A DNA stretch of 64,000 nucleotides from Gordonia hongkongensis (GCF_023078355.1 NZ_CP095552.1:2418001-2482000); one strand, 5' to 3'; positions 7,300-16,819 are shown, numbered from the stretch's first letter. Made by a program: numbers and translations. Notes: generated by a model from the sequence alone, not told the origin.

Positions 7300-9315
7300 G
7301 TGTCCACCGTCTCCAAGGTGTCCGTCGCGACGAAACGCCTCCTGCTCGGCAGGCCTTTTCGCAGCGACACGCTCGGTCACACGCTGCTGCCCAAGCGGAT
7401 AGCCCTGCCGGTGTTCGCCTCCGACGCGATGAGCTCGGTGGCGTACGCGCCGCAGGAGATCTTCCTGGTCCTGTCGGTCGCCGGCATCAGCGCGCTGGCG
7501 TTCACGCCCTGGGTGGCGATCGCCGTCGCCGTCGTCATGGCCGTGGTCGTCGCGAGCTACCGCCAGAACGTGCACGCCTATCCCTCGGGCGGCGGCGACT
7601 ACGAGGTCGCGACCGTCAATCTCGGTCCCAACGCGGGCCTGACCGTCGGCAGCGCTCTGCTGGTGGACTACGTGCTCACGGTGGCGGTGTCGGTCACGTC
7701 GGCGGCGGAGAACATCGGTTCGGCGATCCCGTTCGTCGAAGAGCACAAGGTGTGGTTCTGCGTCGGCGCGATCATGCTGCTCGCCGCGGTCAACCTACGC
7801 GGCATCAAGGAGTCCGGGGCCGTGCTCGCGATCCCGACCTACGGGTTCATCATCGGTGTCCTGGGCATGCTCATCTGGGGGTTCACCGAGATCTACGTGC
7901 TCGGTCAGGACATCCATTCCGAGACCGCCGACTTCGGCATCGTGCCCGAACAGGACAACCTCACCGGGCTGGCGCTGATCTTCCTCGTCGCCCGGTCGTT
8001 CTCCTCGGGCTGTGCGGCGCTCACCGGGGTGGAGGCCATCAGCAACGGGGTGCCGGCCTTCCGGAAACCGAAGTCGCGCAACGCCGCGACGACACTGCTG
8101 CTGCTGGGCGCGTTCTCCATCACCCTGCTGATGGGCATCGTGCTGCTGGCGGAGAAGATCGGCGCGAAGTACGTGATGAACCCGGAGCAGGACCTCATCG
8201 GGGCGCCGGAGGGTTACCAGCAGAAGGCCATGATCGCCCAGCTGGCCCATGCCGTCTTCGACTCGTTCCCGCCGGCCTTCTTCTTCGTCGCCACCGTCAC
8301 CGCGCTGATCCTGCTGCTGGCCGCCAACACGGCGTTCAACGGTTTCCCGGTGCTCGGCTCGGTACTCGCGCAGGACCGCTACCTGCCGCGCCAGTTGCAC
8401 ACCCGAGGCGACCGCCTGGCGTTCAGCAACGGCATCCTCTTCCTCGCGATCGCCGCGATCGTCTTCGTCGTCGCGTTCGGGGCGCAGGTGACAGCGCTGA
8501 TCCAGCTCTACATCGTCGGCGTGTTCGTGTCGTTCACCCTGAGCCAGACCGGCATGGTGCGGCACTGGACCCGCCTGCTGCGTACCGAGACCGACCCGAG
8601 CGCGCGGCGTCGGATGATGCAGTCCCGGGTGGTCAACACGGTCGGCTTGGTGATGACCGCGACCGTCCTGGTCGTCGTCCTGATCACCAAGTTCACCGAG
8701 GGTGCCTACATCGCGGTGATCGCGATGGTCTCGCTGTTCGTGATCATGAAACTCATCCATCACCACTACGCGTCGGTGCAGCGCGAACTCGACCGCGCCG
8801 AGGACGACGACGAGGCCGTCCTGCCCAGCCGCACGCATTCGATCGTGCTCGTGTCCAGCCTGCACATGGCGTCCAAGCGGGCCCTGCGGTACGCGCGGGC
8901 CACCCGTCCGGACGTGTTGGAGGCGATCACGGTCAACGTCGACGACCGCGACACCCGCAAGCTCGTCTCGGAGTGGGAGGCCAGCGACATCACCGTCCCG
9001 CTGAAGGTCATCGCCTCGCCCTATCGCGAGATCACCCGGCCCGTCATCGAATACGTGCGCCGGGTGCGGCGTGAGTCGCCGCGCGACGTCGTGACCGTGT
9101 TCATCCCGGAGTATGTCGTCGGGCACTGGTGGGAGCAGATCCTGCACAACCAGTCGGCGCTGCGCCTCAAGGGCCGGCTGCTGTTCGAGCCCGGCGTGAT
9201 GGTGACCTCGGTGCCGTGGCAGCTCACCTCGTCGGACCGGCGCAAGGAAGACCGCGCGTACTGGGCGCCGGGGGAGACCCGTCGTGCGCTCGGCGAACCC
9301 GAACGGCGACCGTGA
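7300..9315 (+). CDS. APC-superfamily permease, KimA/YdaO-like potassium importer (Rv2690c-like)
   Basis: 671 aa: about 12 membrane segments, then a cytoplasmic domain of about 180 residues (from HSIVLVSSLH) with a UspA-like character. It follows Bacillus subtilis KimA closely in my memory of that protein: SDAMSSVAY (41-49), AYPSGGGDY (93-101), LLVDYVLTVAVS (120-131), FSSGCAALTGVEAISN (234-249), a GDRLAFSNGI loop and a C-terminal HNQSALRL. KimA K+-binding positions D36, Y43, D117, T121 and S125 correspond to D42, Y49, D123, T127 and S131, a constant offset. It is usually annotated as an amino-acid permease; the K+ role is inferred and is supported by the adjacent Trk-type regulators. Confidence 0.8.
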   Translation: MSTVSKVSVATKRLLLGRPFRSDTLGHTLLPKRIALPVFASDAMSSVAYAPQEIFLVLSVAGISALAFTPWVAIAVAVVMAVVVASYRQNVHAYPSGGGDYEVATVNLGPNAGLTVGSALLVDYVLTVAVSVTSAAENIGSAIPFVEEHKVWFCVGAIMLLAAVNLRGIKESGAVLAIPTYGFIIGVLGMLIWGFTEIYVLGQDIHSETADFGIVPEQDNLTGLALIFLVARSFSSGCAALTGVEAISNGVPAFRKPKSRNAATTLLLLGAFSITLLMGIVLLAEKIGAKYVMNPEQDLIGAPEGYQQKAMIAQLAHAVFDSFPPAFFFVATVTALILLLAANTAFNGFPVLGSVLAQDRYLPRQLHTRGDRLAFSNGILFLAIAAIVFVVAFGAQVTALIQLYIVGVFVSFTLSQTGMVRHWTRLLRTETDPSARRRMMQSRVVNTVGLVMTATVLVVVLITKFTEGAYIAVIAMVSLFVIMKLIHHHYASVQRELDRAEDDDEAVLPSRTHSIVLVSSLHMASKRALRYARATRPDVLEAITVNVDDRDTRKLVSEWEASDITVPLKVIASPYREITRPVIEYVRRVRRESPRDVVTVFIPEYVVGHWWEQILHNQSALRLKGRLLFEPGVMVTSVPWQLTSSDRRKEDRAYWAPGETRRALGEPERRP

Positions 9316-10619
9316 GCGGCCCGGCAACACCGCGCCGGGTCGAGGTGACCGTCGACCGTCCGGCCAACGGCGGTGAGTCCGTGGGCCGCGCAGACGGCCG
9401 CGTCGTGTTCGTCCGCGGGGCGATCCCCGGCGAACGGGTGGTCGCCGACATCACCGACGACCGGCACGACTCGTACTGGCGGGCTGAGGTGGCGGAGGTG
9501 CTCGACGCCTCGCCGCACCGGGTGGCGCCGCGGTGTCCGGCGGCTGCGGCCGGGGCCGGGTGCTGTGACCTCGCGCACGTGACGCCCGACCATGCGCGGG
9601 ACCTGAAACAGGCTGTGCTGCTCGATGTCCTGGATCGCGTGGGTCGTCTACCGGGCGAGATCGTGGCCGGCACCGAGCTGGCGACCGACGGCGTGCGGCG
9701 TCTCGGGGACGCCGAGGTGGGGTGGCGAATCCGGACCCGCCTGGCCGTGGACGGCCGGGGGCGCCCGGGGCAGTCGGCGTTCCGCGGCCGCGGCGTCGTC
9801 ACCGAGGCCTGCGTCCAGCCCGCCCCGGGAATGCTCGACGGACTCGCCGACCGCGGTTTCACCACGCACTCCGAACTCGCCGTCGTGCTCGACGCCGACG
9901 GCGCGCGCCACATCACCGAACTCGCGCCCGTGGCGGAGCCGCGCCGGGGCCGCGCCGACAGCCGGCGCCGGGCGCAGCAGAACCGCGCTCGGCACGCACG
10001 GCCCCGTGCCCAGCGGGTCGTCGAAGGTGGGGCGACGGCCGTCCAGCGGGTCGGCGGGCGGTCGTGGGACATTCCCGTCTCGGGATTCTGGCAGGCGCAC
10101 CGCGACGCGCCGCGGGCCTACGCCGAGACCGTCGTCGACTTCGTCGGTGCGCATCTCGGGGGACCGCCACGCGTGGCGTGGGATCTGTACGGCGGGGCAG
10201 GGGTGTTCGCGGGCGCACTGCTCGACGGCCCGGCCGGTGCGCCGGACACCGTGCACATCGTCGATTCGGATCCGGCCGCACTCGACGCCGCCGAGCGGGC
10301 CTTCGCCGGCGACGGCGATCGGGTGCACACCCATCGCGGGGAGGTCGCGGCCCGGATCACGGACCTCACCGCGCGGCCGGACGTCGTCGTCCTCGATCCC
10401 CCGCGTACCGGAGCCGGGGAACGGGTGATCGGGGCGATCGCCGACGCCCGGCCCGGCATCGTGGTCCACGTGGGCTGCGACGCCGCCCGATTCGCACGTG
10501 ATCTCGGATACTTCGCCGCACGCGGATTCCGTGTCGTCGACATACGCGGTTTCGACGCTTTCCCGCTGACACACCACGTGGAGGCGGTGGCCTGCCTCGT
10601 TCCGGCCGCCGACGGGTGA
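9312..10619 (+). CDS. TRAM domain class I SAM-dependent RNA methyltransferase (TrmA/RumA family, Rv2689c-like)
   Basis: 435 aa. An N-terminal TRAM RNA-binding domain (RRVEVTVDRPANGGESVGR, about 8-60) is followed by a cysteine-bearing segment (CPAAAAGAGCCDLAHV) and a C-terminal uridine-C5 methyltransferase domain. In that domain, DLYGGAGVF binds S-adenosylmethionine and VVLDPPRTGAG is motif IV. GCDAARFARD holds the likely nucleophile Cys389, and HHVEAVA holds the catalytic Glu. It methylates a uridine in rRNA or tRNA; the target is not identifiable from sequence. GTG 9312 overlaps the permease stop (GTGA), so the two are co-translated. Confidence 0.9.
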   Translation: MSGPATPRRVEVTVDRPANGGESVGRADGRVVFVRGAIPGERVVADITDDRHDSYWRAEVAEVLDASPHRVAPRCPAAAAGAGCCDLAHVTPDHARDLKQAVLLDVLDRVGRLPGEIVAGTELATDGVRRLGDAEVGWRIRTRLAVDGRGRPGQSAFRGRGVVTEACVQPAPGMLDGLADRGFTTHSELAVVLDADGARHITELAPVAEPRRGRADSRRRAQQNRARHARPRAQRVVEGGATAVQRVGGRSWDIPVSGFWQAHRDAPRAYAETVVDFVGAHLGGPPRVAWDLYGGAGVFAGALLDGPAGAPDTVHIVDSDPAALDAAERAFAGDGDRVHTHRGEVAARITDLTARPDVVVLDPPRTGAGERVIGAIADARPGIVVHVGCDAARFARDLGYFAARGFRVVDIRGFDAFPLTHHVEAVACLVPAADG

Positions 10620-10693
10620 GCGGGGCGCGCTCGCGAGGTCCGGATCCCGACGCGTCGGCCATCCGTCGATCGGGCTCGCGACGAATGCTTCCG

Positions 10694-10699
10694 TAGACT
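10694..10699 (+). promoter_or_regulatory. Candidate -10 box of dxs
   Basis: TAGACT upstream of dxs, giving a leader of about 65 nt before ATG 10770. No matching -35 was found. Confidence 0.3.
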
Positions 10700-10769
10700 G
10701 ACCAGACATGTGCCGGACGTTCTCCGGCTCGACAGCCGACCTGGCGTCTCGCCGGTGATGGAGGAAACG

Positions 10770-12728
10770 ATGGGTGTGCTTGACCGGATCAGCTCGCCGG
10801 CCGATCTCCGGCCGCTGTCGGACGAGGAGATGCAGGTCCTCTCGGCCGAGATCCGGACGTTCCTGATCGAGAAGGTCGCCGCCACGGGCGGACATCTCGG
10901 ACCGAACCTCGGAGTCGTCGAGTTGACGCTCGGCATCCACCGCGTCTTCGACTCGCCGTCGGATCCGATCCTGTTCGACACCGGCCACCAGTCCTACGTC
11001 CACAAGATCGTCACCGGACGCAAGGACGGCTTCGATCAGCTGCGCCAGCGCGGCGGGCTCACCGGCTACCAGGAGCGCGCGGAGTCCGACCACGACTGGG
11101 TGGAGTCCTCGCACGCGTCGGCGGCGCTGTCGTATGCGGACGGGCTCGCGAAGTCCTTCGAACTGACCGGTCAGCCGGATCGCACGGTGGTCGCGGTGGT
11201 GGGCGACGGCGCCCTGACCGGCGGTATGTGCTGGGAGGCCATCAACAACATCGCCGCCTGCAACCGCCGGGTCGTCATCGTCGTCAACGACAACGGTCGG
11301 TCGTATGCGCCGACGATCGGCGGACTCGCGAGCCACCTGTCGGGGCTGCGCCTGCAGCCCGGGTATGAGAAGTTCCTCGACGAGGGTCGTCGCGTCGTCA
11401 AGCAGGTGCCCGTCGTCGGGGAGCCGGCATACGCCGTCCTGCACGGGATGAAGAGCGGGCTCAAGGACCTCCTGGCCCCGCAGGCGATGTTCACCGATCT
11501 CGGACTGAAGTACGTCGGGCCCGTCGACGGTCACGACATCGACGCGGTCGAGTCGGCGCTGCGGCAGGCCCGCGACTTCGGCGGCCCGGTGATCGTGCAC
11601 ACCGTGACCCGCAAGGGCATGGGCTACGCCCACGCCGAGAACCACGTCGCCGACCTCATGCACGCGACCGGCATCATCGACCCGGTCACCGGCCGGCCCA
11701 CGAGCGTCTCACCCCAGGACTGGACCGCCGTGTTCTCCGCCGCACTGCTCGACGCCGGCGCCAACCGTCCCGACGTCGTGGCGATCACCGCGGCGATGCC
11801 CGGGCCGACGGGGCTCACCCCCTTCGGCGAACGCTACCCGGACCGCATGTTCGACGTCGGCATCGCCGAACAGCATGCGATGACCTCGGCGGCCGGACTC
11901 GCGCTCGGCGGACTGCATCCGGTTGTCGCGATCTACTCGACGTTCCTCAACCGCGCGTTCGATCAGCTGCTGATGGACGTCGCGCTGCTGAGGCAGCCGG
12001 TGACGCTCGTCCTCGACCGTTCCGGCATCACCGGACCCGATGGCCCCAGCCACCACGGCATGTGGGATCTCTCGCTGATGGCGATGGTGCCCGGCCTGCG
12101 GGTCGCCGCACCCCGTGACGCCGTCCGGCTGCGCGAGGAGTTCGACGAGGCACTCGGCGTCGCCGACGGCCCCACGGCCCTCCGATTCTCCAAAGGTGCT
12201 GTCCCCGAAGACATCCGCGCGGTCGAGCGGCTCGACGACGGTGTCGACGTGCTGCACCGGACGGACCGGGACCTCGGTCCGGCGGGCGGCGATGTGCTCA
12301 TCGTCGCGGTCGGTGCCTTCTGCGGGCTGGCCGTCGACACCGCCGAACGCCTGGCCCGTCAGGGAATCGATGCGACGGTCGTGGATCCGCGCTGGGTGCT
12401 GCCGGTGCCCACCTCGGTGGTCGAGGTCGCGCGCCGCCACCGTCTCGTCGTGACGCTCGAGGACGGGTGCACCAGCGGCGGCGTCGGTTCCGCGGTCGCC
12501 GCCGCGCTGTCGGCGGCAGAGGTGTTGGTACCGGTACAGATCAAGGGCATCCCGCAGGAGTTCATCGCGCACGCCTCGCGCAACGAGATCCTGGCCGATC
12601 TCGGATTGACCGCGCAGGACCTCGCCCGGTCGATCACCGCGACGGTCTCGGGCATGCAGGCCGGTCCCGGCCTGGACCGGGCGATCGAGAACACACCCGA
12701 TCCGGCGGAGAGCGGCGCCGAGGACTGA
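10770..12728 (+). CDS. dxs: 1-deoxy-D-xylulose-5-phosphate synthase
   Basis: 652 aa thiamine-diphosphate enzyme that condenses pyruvate and glyceraldehyde 3-phosphate, the first step of the MEP isoprenoid pathway feeding decaprenyl phosphate and menaquinone. Visible features are the GHLGPNLG substrate loop (41-48), [11 protein letters not shown], and the ThDP/Mg motif GDGALTGG to VVNDN (145-175). A transketolase pyrimidine-binding domain with [17 protein letters not shown] (catalytic Glu) and a C-terminal transketolase_C domain follow. ATG 10770 is preferred because GGAGGA lies 5 nt upstream and the family start MGVLDRI follows; an upstream in-frame start would add 20 unconserved residues. 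Confidence 0.96.
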   Translation: MGVLDRISSPADLRPLSDEEMQVLSAEIRTFLIEKVAATGGHLGPNLGVVELTLGIHRVFDSPSDPILFDTGHQSYVHKIVTGRKDGFDQLRQRGGLTGYQERAESDHDWVESSHASAALSYADGLAKSFELTGQPDRTVVAVVGDGALTGGMCWEAINNIAACNRRVVIVVNDNGRSYAPTIGGLASHLSGLRLQPGYEKFLDEGRRVVKQVPVVGEPAYAVLHGMKSGLKDLLAPQAMFTDLGLKYVGPVDGHDIDAVESALRQARDFGGPVIVHTVTRKGMGYAHAENHVADLMHATGIIDPVTGRPTSVSPQDWTAVFSAALLDAGANRPDVVAITAAMPGPTGLTPFGERYPDRMFDVGIAEQHAMTSAAGLALGGLHPVVAIYSTFLNRAFDQLLMDVALLRQPVTLVLDRSGITGPDGPSHHGMWDLSLMAMVPGLRVAAPRDAVRLREEFDEALGVADGPTALRFSKGAVPEDIRAVERLDDGVDVLHRTDRDLGPAGGDVLIVAVGAFCGLAVDTAERLARQGIDATVVDPRWVLPVPTSVVEVARRHRLVVTLEDGCTSGGVGSAVAAALSAAEVLVPVQIKGIPQEFIAHASRNEILADLGLTAQDLARSITATVSGMQAGPGLDRAIENTPDPAESGAED

Positions 12729-12769
12729 CGTCCCGTTTGACCGATGCCGCCGCTGGGCATTTTCTCCGT

Positions 12770-13909
12770 GTGAACGACGAGTACGGTTCCGCGGGCGGGG
12801 ATTTCCGGGACATTCCGGCGCCGACCCTCGGGGTCGAGGAGGAGTTCGTCCTCGTCGACCGGGAGACCGGACGGCCGGTCGGGAGCAACCGTGAGGTCGC
12901 GGCCGCGGCATCCGCGCGCGGCCTCGACCTCGAGTTGGAACTCACCTCGTCGCAGGTGGAGATCGCCACGCCGACCGCGGCGACGAGTCAGGAGATCGGC
13001 GACCACCTGCACCGGCTGCGGGGCATCCTGGCGGCGGCGGCCGATGATGTAGGCGTGGACGTGGTCGCCTGCGGGGTGCCGCCACGCGTGCCCGAGTCGT
13101 TCCCCGTGACCGACACCGGCCGCTACCGGGCGATCGCCGCGCGGTACGGCATGCTGGCCCACGAACAGGGCATCAGTGGCTGTCACGTCCACGTGGGTGT
13201 CCCGGACACCGACACCGCCGTCGCGGTGTGCAATCGCCTGCGCCCGTGGCTACCGATACTGCTTGCGCTGTCGGCGAACTCGGCGATCTATCGCGACGCC
13301 GACTCCGGCCACGCCAGTTGGCGCTCGGTGCTCTGGTCGCGATGGCCGGCGGCGGGACCGCCACCGCACCTGCGGTCGGCCGAACACTTCGCCGAGACGG
13401 TCGAACTCCTCGTGGCCACGGGCACTATTCTCGACCCGCACATGCTGTACTGGGACGCTCGGCCGTCGGATCACCTGCCCACGGTCGAGGTGCGGGTCGG
13501 GGACGTGCAGATGCGGGTGGAGGAGACGCAGACCTTCGCCACCCTCGTCCGTGCGGCGGTGATGACCGCCCTCGACGACCTGCGCGCGGGGGACCGGCGG
13601 TTCCCGGCCGCGGACCTCGATCCGGCGCTGCTGTCGGCCGCGTACTGGATCGCCGCCCACGACGGCGTCGACGGGCGTGCGCTCGACCCGACGACCGGCG
13701 CGTTGGTGCCGGTCTGGACGCGGGTCGAGCAGCTACTCACCGTGCTCGCACCCGCACTGGACCGACTCGGCGAGCGGGACGGCGTCGCACAGACGCTGGA
13801 CCGGCTGCGTCTGCAGGGCAACGGGGCCTCTCGGCAGCGGCGCCTCTTCGAGGAGTCCGGATCGGCTCTCGCCGTGGTCCGGGCCGCGACGCTGCACCCG
13901 CCCGTCTGA
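12770..13909 (+). CDS. Glutamate-cysteine ligase family 2 / YbdK-type carboxylate-amine ligase
   Basis: 379 aa. TLGVEEEFVLVD near the N-terminus is the GCS2 metal/ATP motif. LELTSSQVEIATP, CHVHVGVPD and DHLPTVEVRVGDVQ complete the family signature. E. coli YbdK is a weak glutamate-cysteine ligase, and mycobacterial members (Rv0433 type) have unclear substrates, so the product could be a gamma-glutamyl or other amide conjugate. GTG 12770 begins the likely protein; a TTG at 12737 is also possible. The gene lies 41 bp behind dxs, possibly in the same transcript, and ends facing a repeat region. Confidence 0.85.
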   Translation: MNDEYGSAGGDFRDIPAPTLGVEEEFVLVDRETGRPVGSNREVAAAASARGLDLELELTSSQVEIATPTAATSQEIGDHLHRLRGILAAAADDVGVDVVACGVPPRVPESFPVTDTGRYRAIAARYGMLAHEQGISGCHVHVGVPDTDTAVAVCNRLRPWLPILLALSANSAIYRDADSGHASWRSVLWSRWPAAGPPPHLRSAEHFAETVELLVATGTILDPHMLYWDARPSDHLPTVEVRVGDVQMRVEETQTFATLVRAAVMTALDDLRAGDRRFPAADLDPALLSAAYWIAAHDGVDGRALDPTTGALVPVWTRVEQLLTVLAPALDRLGERDGVAQTLDRLRLQGNGASRQRRLFEESGSALAVVRAATLHPPV

Positions 13910-13922
13910 CGACGGACGCCTG

Positions 13923-14215
13923 CCCTTCGTGGGGCTCGTCGCTAGGCGCTCCTCGCACCTCAGTACCAGCGGCCTGACGGCCGTCCTGGACTACGAAAGA
14001 AACCTGTGTGCTCGCGGCGAGCCCTACTACTGCTCCCTGAGGAGGCCGGAGCTTGCGGAGGCCGTCACGAAGGGTCCTGGTGAGATGCGTCGCGAACCCT
14101 TCGTGGCTCGTCGCTGGCGCTCCTCGCACCGCAGGGAGCGGAGGGAGGGGGTCGCTTGCACCCCACAGACCAGCGGTTTGGTGGTTCCTCGGATTAGGGT
14201 GCAGAGGGGTCAGGT
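13923..14215. repeat. Dispersed palindromic repeat region (copy 1)
   Basis: This fills the 320-bp gene-free stretch between the YbdK-type gene and the SRPBCC gene. CCCTTCGTGG-CTCGTCGCT-GCGCTCCTCGCAC occurs at about 13923-13962 and again at 14098-14140. The second copy pairs with an inverted, partly matching arm at about 14033-14078 (CTCCCTGAGG ... CACGAAGGGT). A conserved tail GGATTAGGG-CAGAG follows (about 14192-14206). The same arm-loop-tail arrangement recurs at 62793-62935. I see no gene inside. Confidence 0.75.
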
Positions 14216-14229
14216 CGGCCCCGATCGAC

Positions 14230-14658
14230 TCAGCGCAGTGTCGCCAGGTTCGAGATCGACTTGTGCACATCGGATTCCAGGATCTTGGCGACGAGCCTGC
14301 CGACCGAGCCGTTGAGCAGACCGCCGGACAACTCGGCCGACAGGTCGAAGTGCGAACCGTCGGCGATCTCGTCGACCTTCATCGCCAGATCGATGTTCAC
14401 CCCGCCGCGGCCGGTTCCCGACAGCACGATGAGCCGCGGCTCGTCGTAATCGGTGACGGTCCAGTGGATCACATTGCGGAAGCCCTTGACCTTGATGAGG
14501 GAGGAGATGGTGGTGCCCTCGGCGATCGTGTCGGGGACCGGCGAGCGCCACCCGCCGAAGATGGTCATCCACTCGTCGAAGCGCGAGAGGTTGCTGGCGA
14601 GCGCCCATGCTGCGCTCGGTTCGAGGTCGGAGTCGATGCCGACGGAGACTGTGGCCAC
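14230..14658 (-). CDS. SRPBCC family protein, Rv0910-like
   Basis: 142 aa. The START/Bet v1 (SRPBCC) fold is suggested by PSAAWALASNLSRFDEWMTIFGGWRS, IAEGTTISSLIKVKGF and RLIVLSGTGRGGVNIDLAMKV. These track M. tuberculosis Rv0910, which databases label a toxin of the Rv0909-Rv0910 pair. No Rv0909-like antitoxin gene is adjacent here, so a lipid- or hydrophobe-binding role is as likely as toxicity. GTG 14658 has GGGAG upstream and gives the family start. It stands alone between the repeat region and RNase D. Confidence 0.75.
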   Translation of the reverse strand: MATVSVGIDSDLEPSAAWALASNLSRFDEWMTIFGGWRSPVPDTIAEGTTISSLIKVKGFRNVIHWTVTDYDEPRLIVLSGTGRGGVNIDLAMKVDEIADGSHFDLSAELSGGLLNGSVGRLVAKILESDVHKSISNLATLR

Positions 14659-14813
14659 GGAACTGCTCCCATCGCGGAAGGTGGTGTGCTCACCGGAGGT
14701 GACTTCCCGGTGGCTCGCGTACTCGGGTGATGGCTTTCGGGTCGTGATCCCCGAATGTACGCGAAGGTCGGCGCCACAGCGCGATGGCCGGGGGTCCCGT
14801 CGGGCGGGTCGAT

Positions 14814-16103
14814 CTACTCGGCGGCCGCCGTCGGCCCTGGTCGGGCGGCGTCGAGGAGGGCCTCGGTCAGGGCCTCCGCACAGAGCGTCCGTTGCCACGT
14901 GCGGGCGCCGGCGGCGGCCAGATGTGCATTGAGCGCCTCGGTCGTGATCGGTTCCGGCAACCCGTCCCAGCACAGCTGTCGCATCACGTCGGGTGCGAGG
15001 AGGTTCTCCACCGGCAGGGTGTGGTCTTCGGCGATCTGTTTGAGCACCGGCCGGACCGCCTGCAGCCGCGCCGCGGCCTCCGGGTTGCGCTGATCCCACC
15101 GGCTGACCGGGGGCAGGCCCGGTCCGGTCGACTTCCGCGAGGGCAGCTTGCTGTCGGGGATCTCGCGCGCCCGCTGCAGCGCGGACATCCAGATCCCGGC
15201 CTGACGGCGCTGACGCGGGCCGCCGAAGACCGGCAGCTTGGTGAGTTCGGCGATGGACTGAGGGTTCACGGTCGCGGCGTTGACGATGGCCGTGTCGGGC
15301 AGGACACGTCCGGGCGCGACATCCCGACGCTGCGCCAGTTCCTCACGCGCGGTCCACAATTCGCGGACCGCGGCGAGCGCGCGGGTGGACTTCACGGTGT
15401 GCACGTTCGACGTCTTGCGCCACCGGTCGGTGCGCGGCGGTGCCGGTGGCCGGCCCAGGACGTACGCGAATTCCTCTCGCGCCCAGCCGTCCTTGCCCGC
15501 TTCCGCGAGTGCGGCGTCCATGGCGTCGCGCAGTTCGACGAGGACCTCGACGTCGAGCGCGGCGTAGTTCAGCCATTCGTCGGGCAGCGGGCGGCGCGAC
15601 CAGTCGGCGGCGCCGTGTCCCTTGAGGAGTCCCAGCCCGAGGAACTCCGCCACCATCGCGGCGAGGTTGACCTTGGCCAGGCCCAGGAGGCGTCCGGCCA
15701 GCTCGGTGTCGTACAGTTCAACGCACTCGAAACCGAGTTCGCGAAGGCACGGGAGGTCCTGATCGGCCGCGTGCAGCACCCATTCCGGTCCGCGCATCGC
15801 GTCGATGACGGGCGCCAGCGCGCCGGGATCACCGATCGGGTCCAGCAGGAAGCTCCCCGATCCGCGTCGTTTGATCTGGATCAGATAGGCGCGTTGCGAG
15901 TACCGGTAGCCCGACGCGCGTTCGGTGTCGACGGCGATCGGCCCGTCGCCGGCTGCCAGAGCGGCTGCCGCGTCGGCGAATTCGGTGGCGGTCGCCAGTA
16001 CCGGGGGCACGCCGTCGGCCGGCCGGAGCAACGGGGTGACCTCCGGCGCGGGGTCCGGCTCGATCGGGTTCTCGGCCGCATCCCCGGGGGCGGAGTCGTT
16101 CAC
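14814..16103 (-). CDS. Ribonuclease D family 3'-5' exonuclease (Rv2681-like)
   Basis: 429 aa. DEDD exonuclease domain: PIAVDTERASGYRYS supplies the first Asp/Glu pair, WVLHAADQDLPCL the second motif, and LNYAALDVEVLVEL the third with Tyr and Asp. An HRDC domain follows (about 225-300, ALAAVRELWTAREELAQ), then a C-terminal extension typical of actinobacterial homologues. It processes or degrades structured RNA 3' ends. GTG 16103 overlaps the DUF3000 stop (GTGA), so the two are translationally coupled, as expected from Rv2681-Rv2680. Confidence 0.9.
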   Translation of the reverse strand: MNDSAPGDAAENPIEPDPAPEVTPLLRPADGVPPVLATATEFADAAAALAAGDGPIAVDTERASGYRYSQRAYLIQIKRRGSGSFLLDPIGDPGALAPVIDAMRGPEWVLHAADQDLPCLRELGFECVELYDTELAGRLLGLAKVNLAAMVAEFLGLGLLKGHGAADWSRRPLPDEWLNYAALDVEVLVELRDAMDAALAEAGKDGWAREEFAYVLGRPPAPPRTDRWRKTSNVHTVKSTRALAAVRELWTAREELAQRRDVAPGRVLPDTAIVNAATVNPQSIAELTKLPVFGGPRQRRQAGIWMSALQRAREIPDSKLPSRKSTGPGLPPVSRWDQRNPEAAARLQAVRPVLKQIAEDHTLPVENLLAPDVMRQLCWDGLPEPITTEALNAHLAAAGARTWQRTLCAEALTEALLDAARPGPTAAAE

Positions 16104-16726
16104 GTCGCGCCGAGTTCGGTGACCCCGACCGGCGGGAGACCGGCCGCGGAGGCGAGCACGTCGCAGAACGCCTCGAGGTGGTTGTTCAGGCCGTCCGAGC
16201 TCAGGGCGGTCCACGAGGCGCGCACCTCGAGCTGATGTGCGCGCGGAGGTCCGGCGATGTCGCCATACCGGACCGACGTCGTGGAGGTGACGGTGCCGCC
16301 GAGCGCGGTCACCTCGACGCGGTGGGCGGAACCGTCGGGCGTGGCGGTCGCGCCCACCGGGACGCCGAGGGCGTCGCTGAGCCAGCTCCAGGCCACCTCG
16401 GGCAGCAGCGGATCCATGGCCAGGGCCGCCTCCACCTCCGCCTGGAGGAACGCGACGAGGCGCATGGTGCCGTTCCACGCGTCCTGTCCGGCGGGATCGA
16501 ACAGCAGGATGAGGCGCCCGAAGGCGCTTCCCTGCGAATCCGTGGGCACGACGTCGAGGTCCTCGGGCGGGCGCACCTCGGCGCCGACGGCGTAGCTGTA
16601 CGGCGCCAGGCGCTGCGGCGGGCGGATGGGCCCGACCTCGATCTCGCGGCGCACCCGGGCAGCATGCAGCGACTCCACCGCTGCGCGGAAATCAGCAGGC
16701 TCGTCCGGAGCTCCCGAAGAGGTCAC
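16100..16726 (-). CDS. DUF3000 family protein (Rv2680-like)
   Basis: 208 aa soluble protein with the DUF3000 core: FRAAVESLHAARVRREIEV, PYSYAVGAEV, GRLILLFDPAGQDAWNGTMR and a C-terminal LEVRASWTAL. Function is unknown. The constant pairing with RNase D suggests a shared RNA-related role, which is inference. GTG 16726 is preceded 6 nt upstream by TACGGT, indicating a leaderless transcript. It is divergent from hemE, 93 bp away. Confidence 0.85.
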   Translation of the reverse strand: MTSSGAPDEPADFRAAVESLHAARVRREIEVGPIRPPQRLAPYSYAVGAEVRPPEDLDVVPTDSQGSAFGRLILLFDPAGQDAWNGTMRLVAFLQAEVEAALAMDPLLPEVAWSWLSDALGVPVGATATPDGSAHRVEVTALGGTVTSTTSVRYGDIAGPPRAHQLEVRASWTALSSDGLNNHLEAFCDVLASAAGLPPVGVTELGAT

Positions 16727-16732
16727 CGTTCG

Positions 16733-16738
16733 ACCGTA
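16733..16738 (-). promoter_or_regulatory. -10 box of the DUF3000-RNase D operon, leaderless type
   Basis: TACGGT on the minus strand, 6 nt before GTG 16726. Confidence 0.5.
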
Positions 16739-16819
16739 GGGCTGGGGTGCCCGGCCACGGCGGAGGCGCGCCGAGGACCACCCGTGCGCAGATCGAGGGG
16801 CATGGCAGAGTAAGCGGTG

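Noticed and set aside
9648..11663. Minus-strand open frame of 671 codons opposite the RNA methyltransferase and dxs genes
   Set aside because: It is antisense to two well-conserved genes, low in complexity, rich in Arg/Asp/His, and has no recognisable domain; a by-product of high GC.
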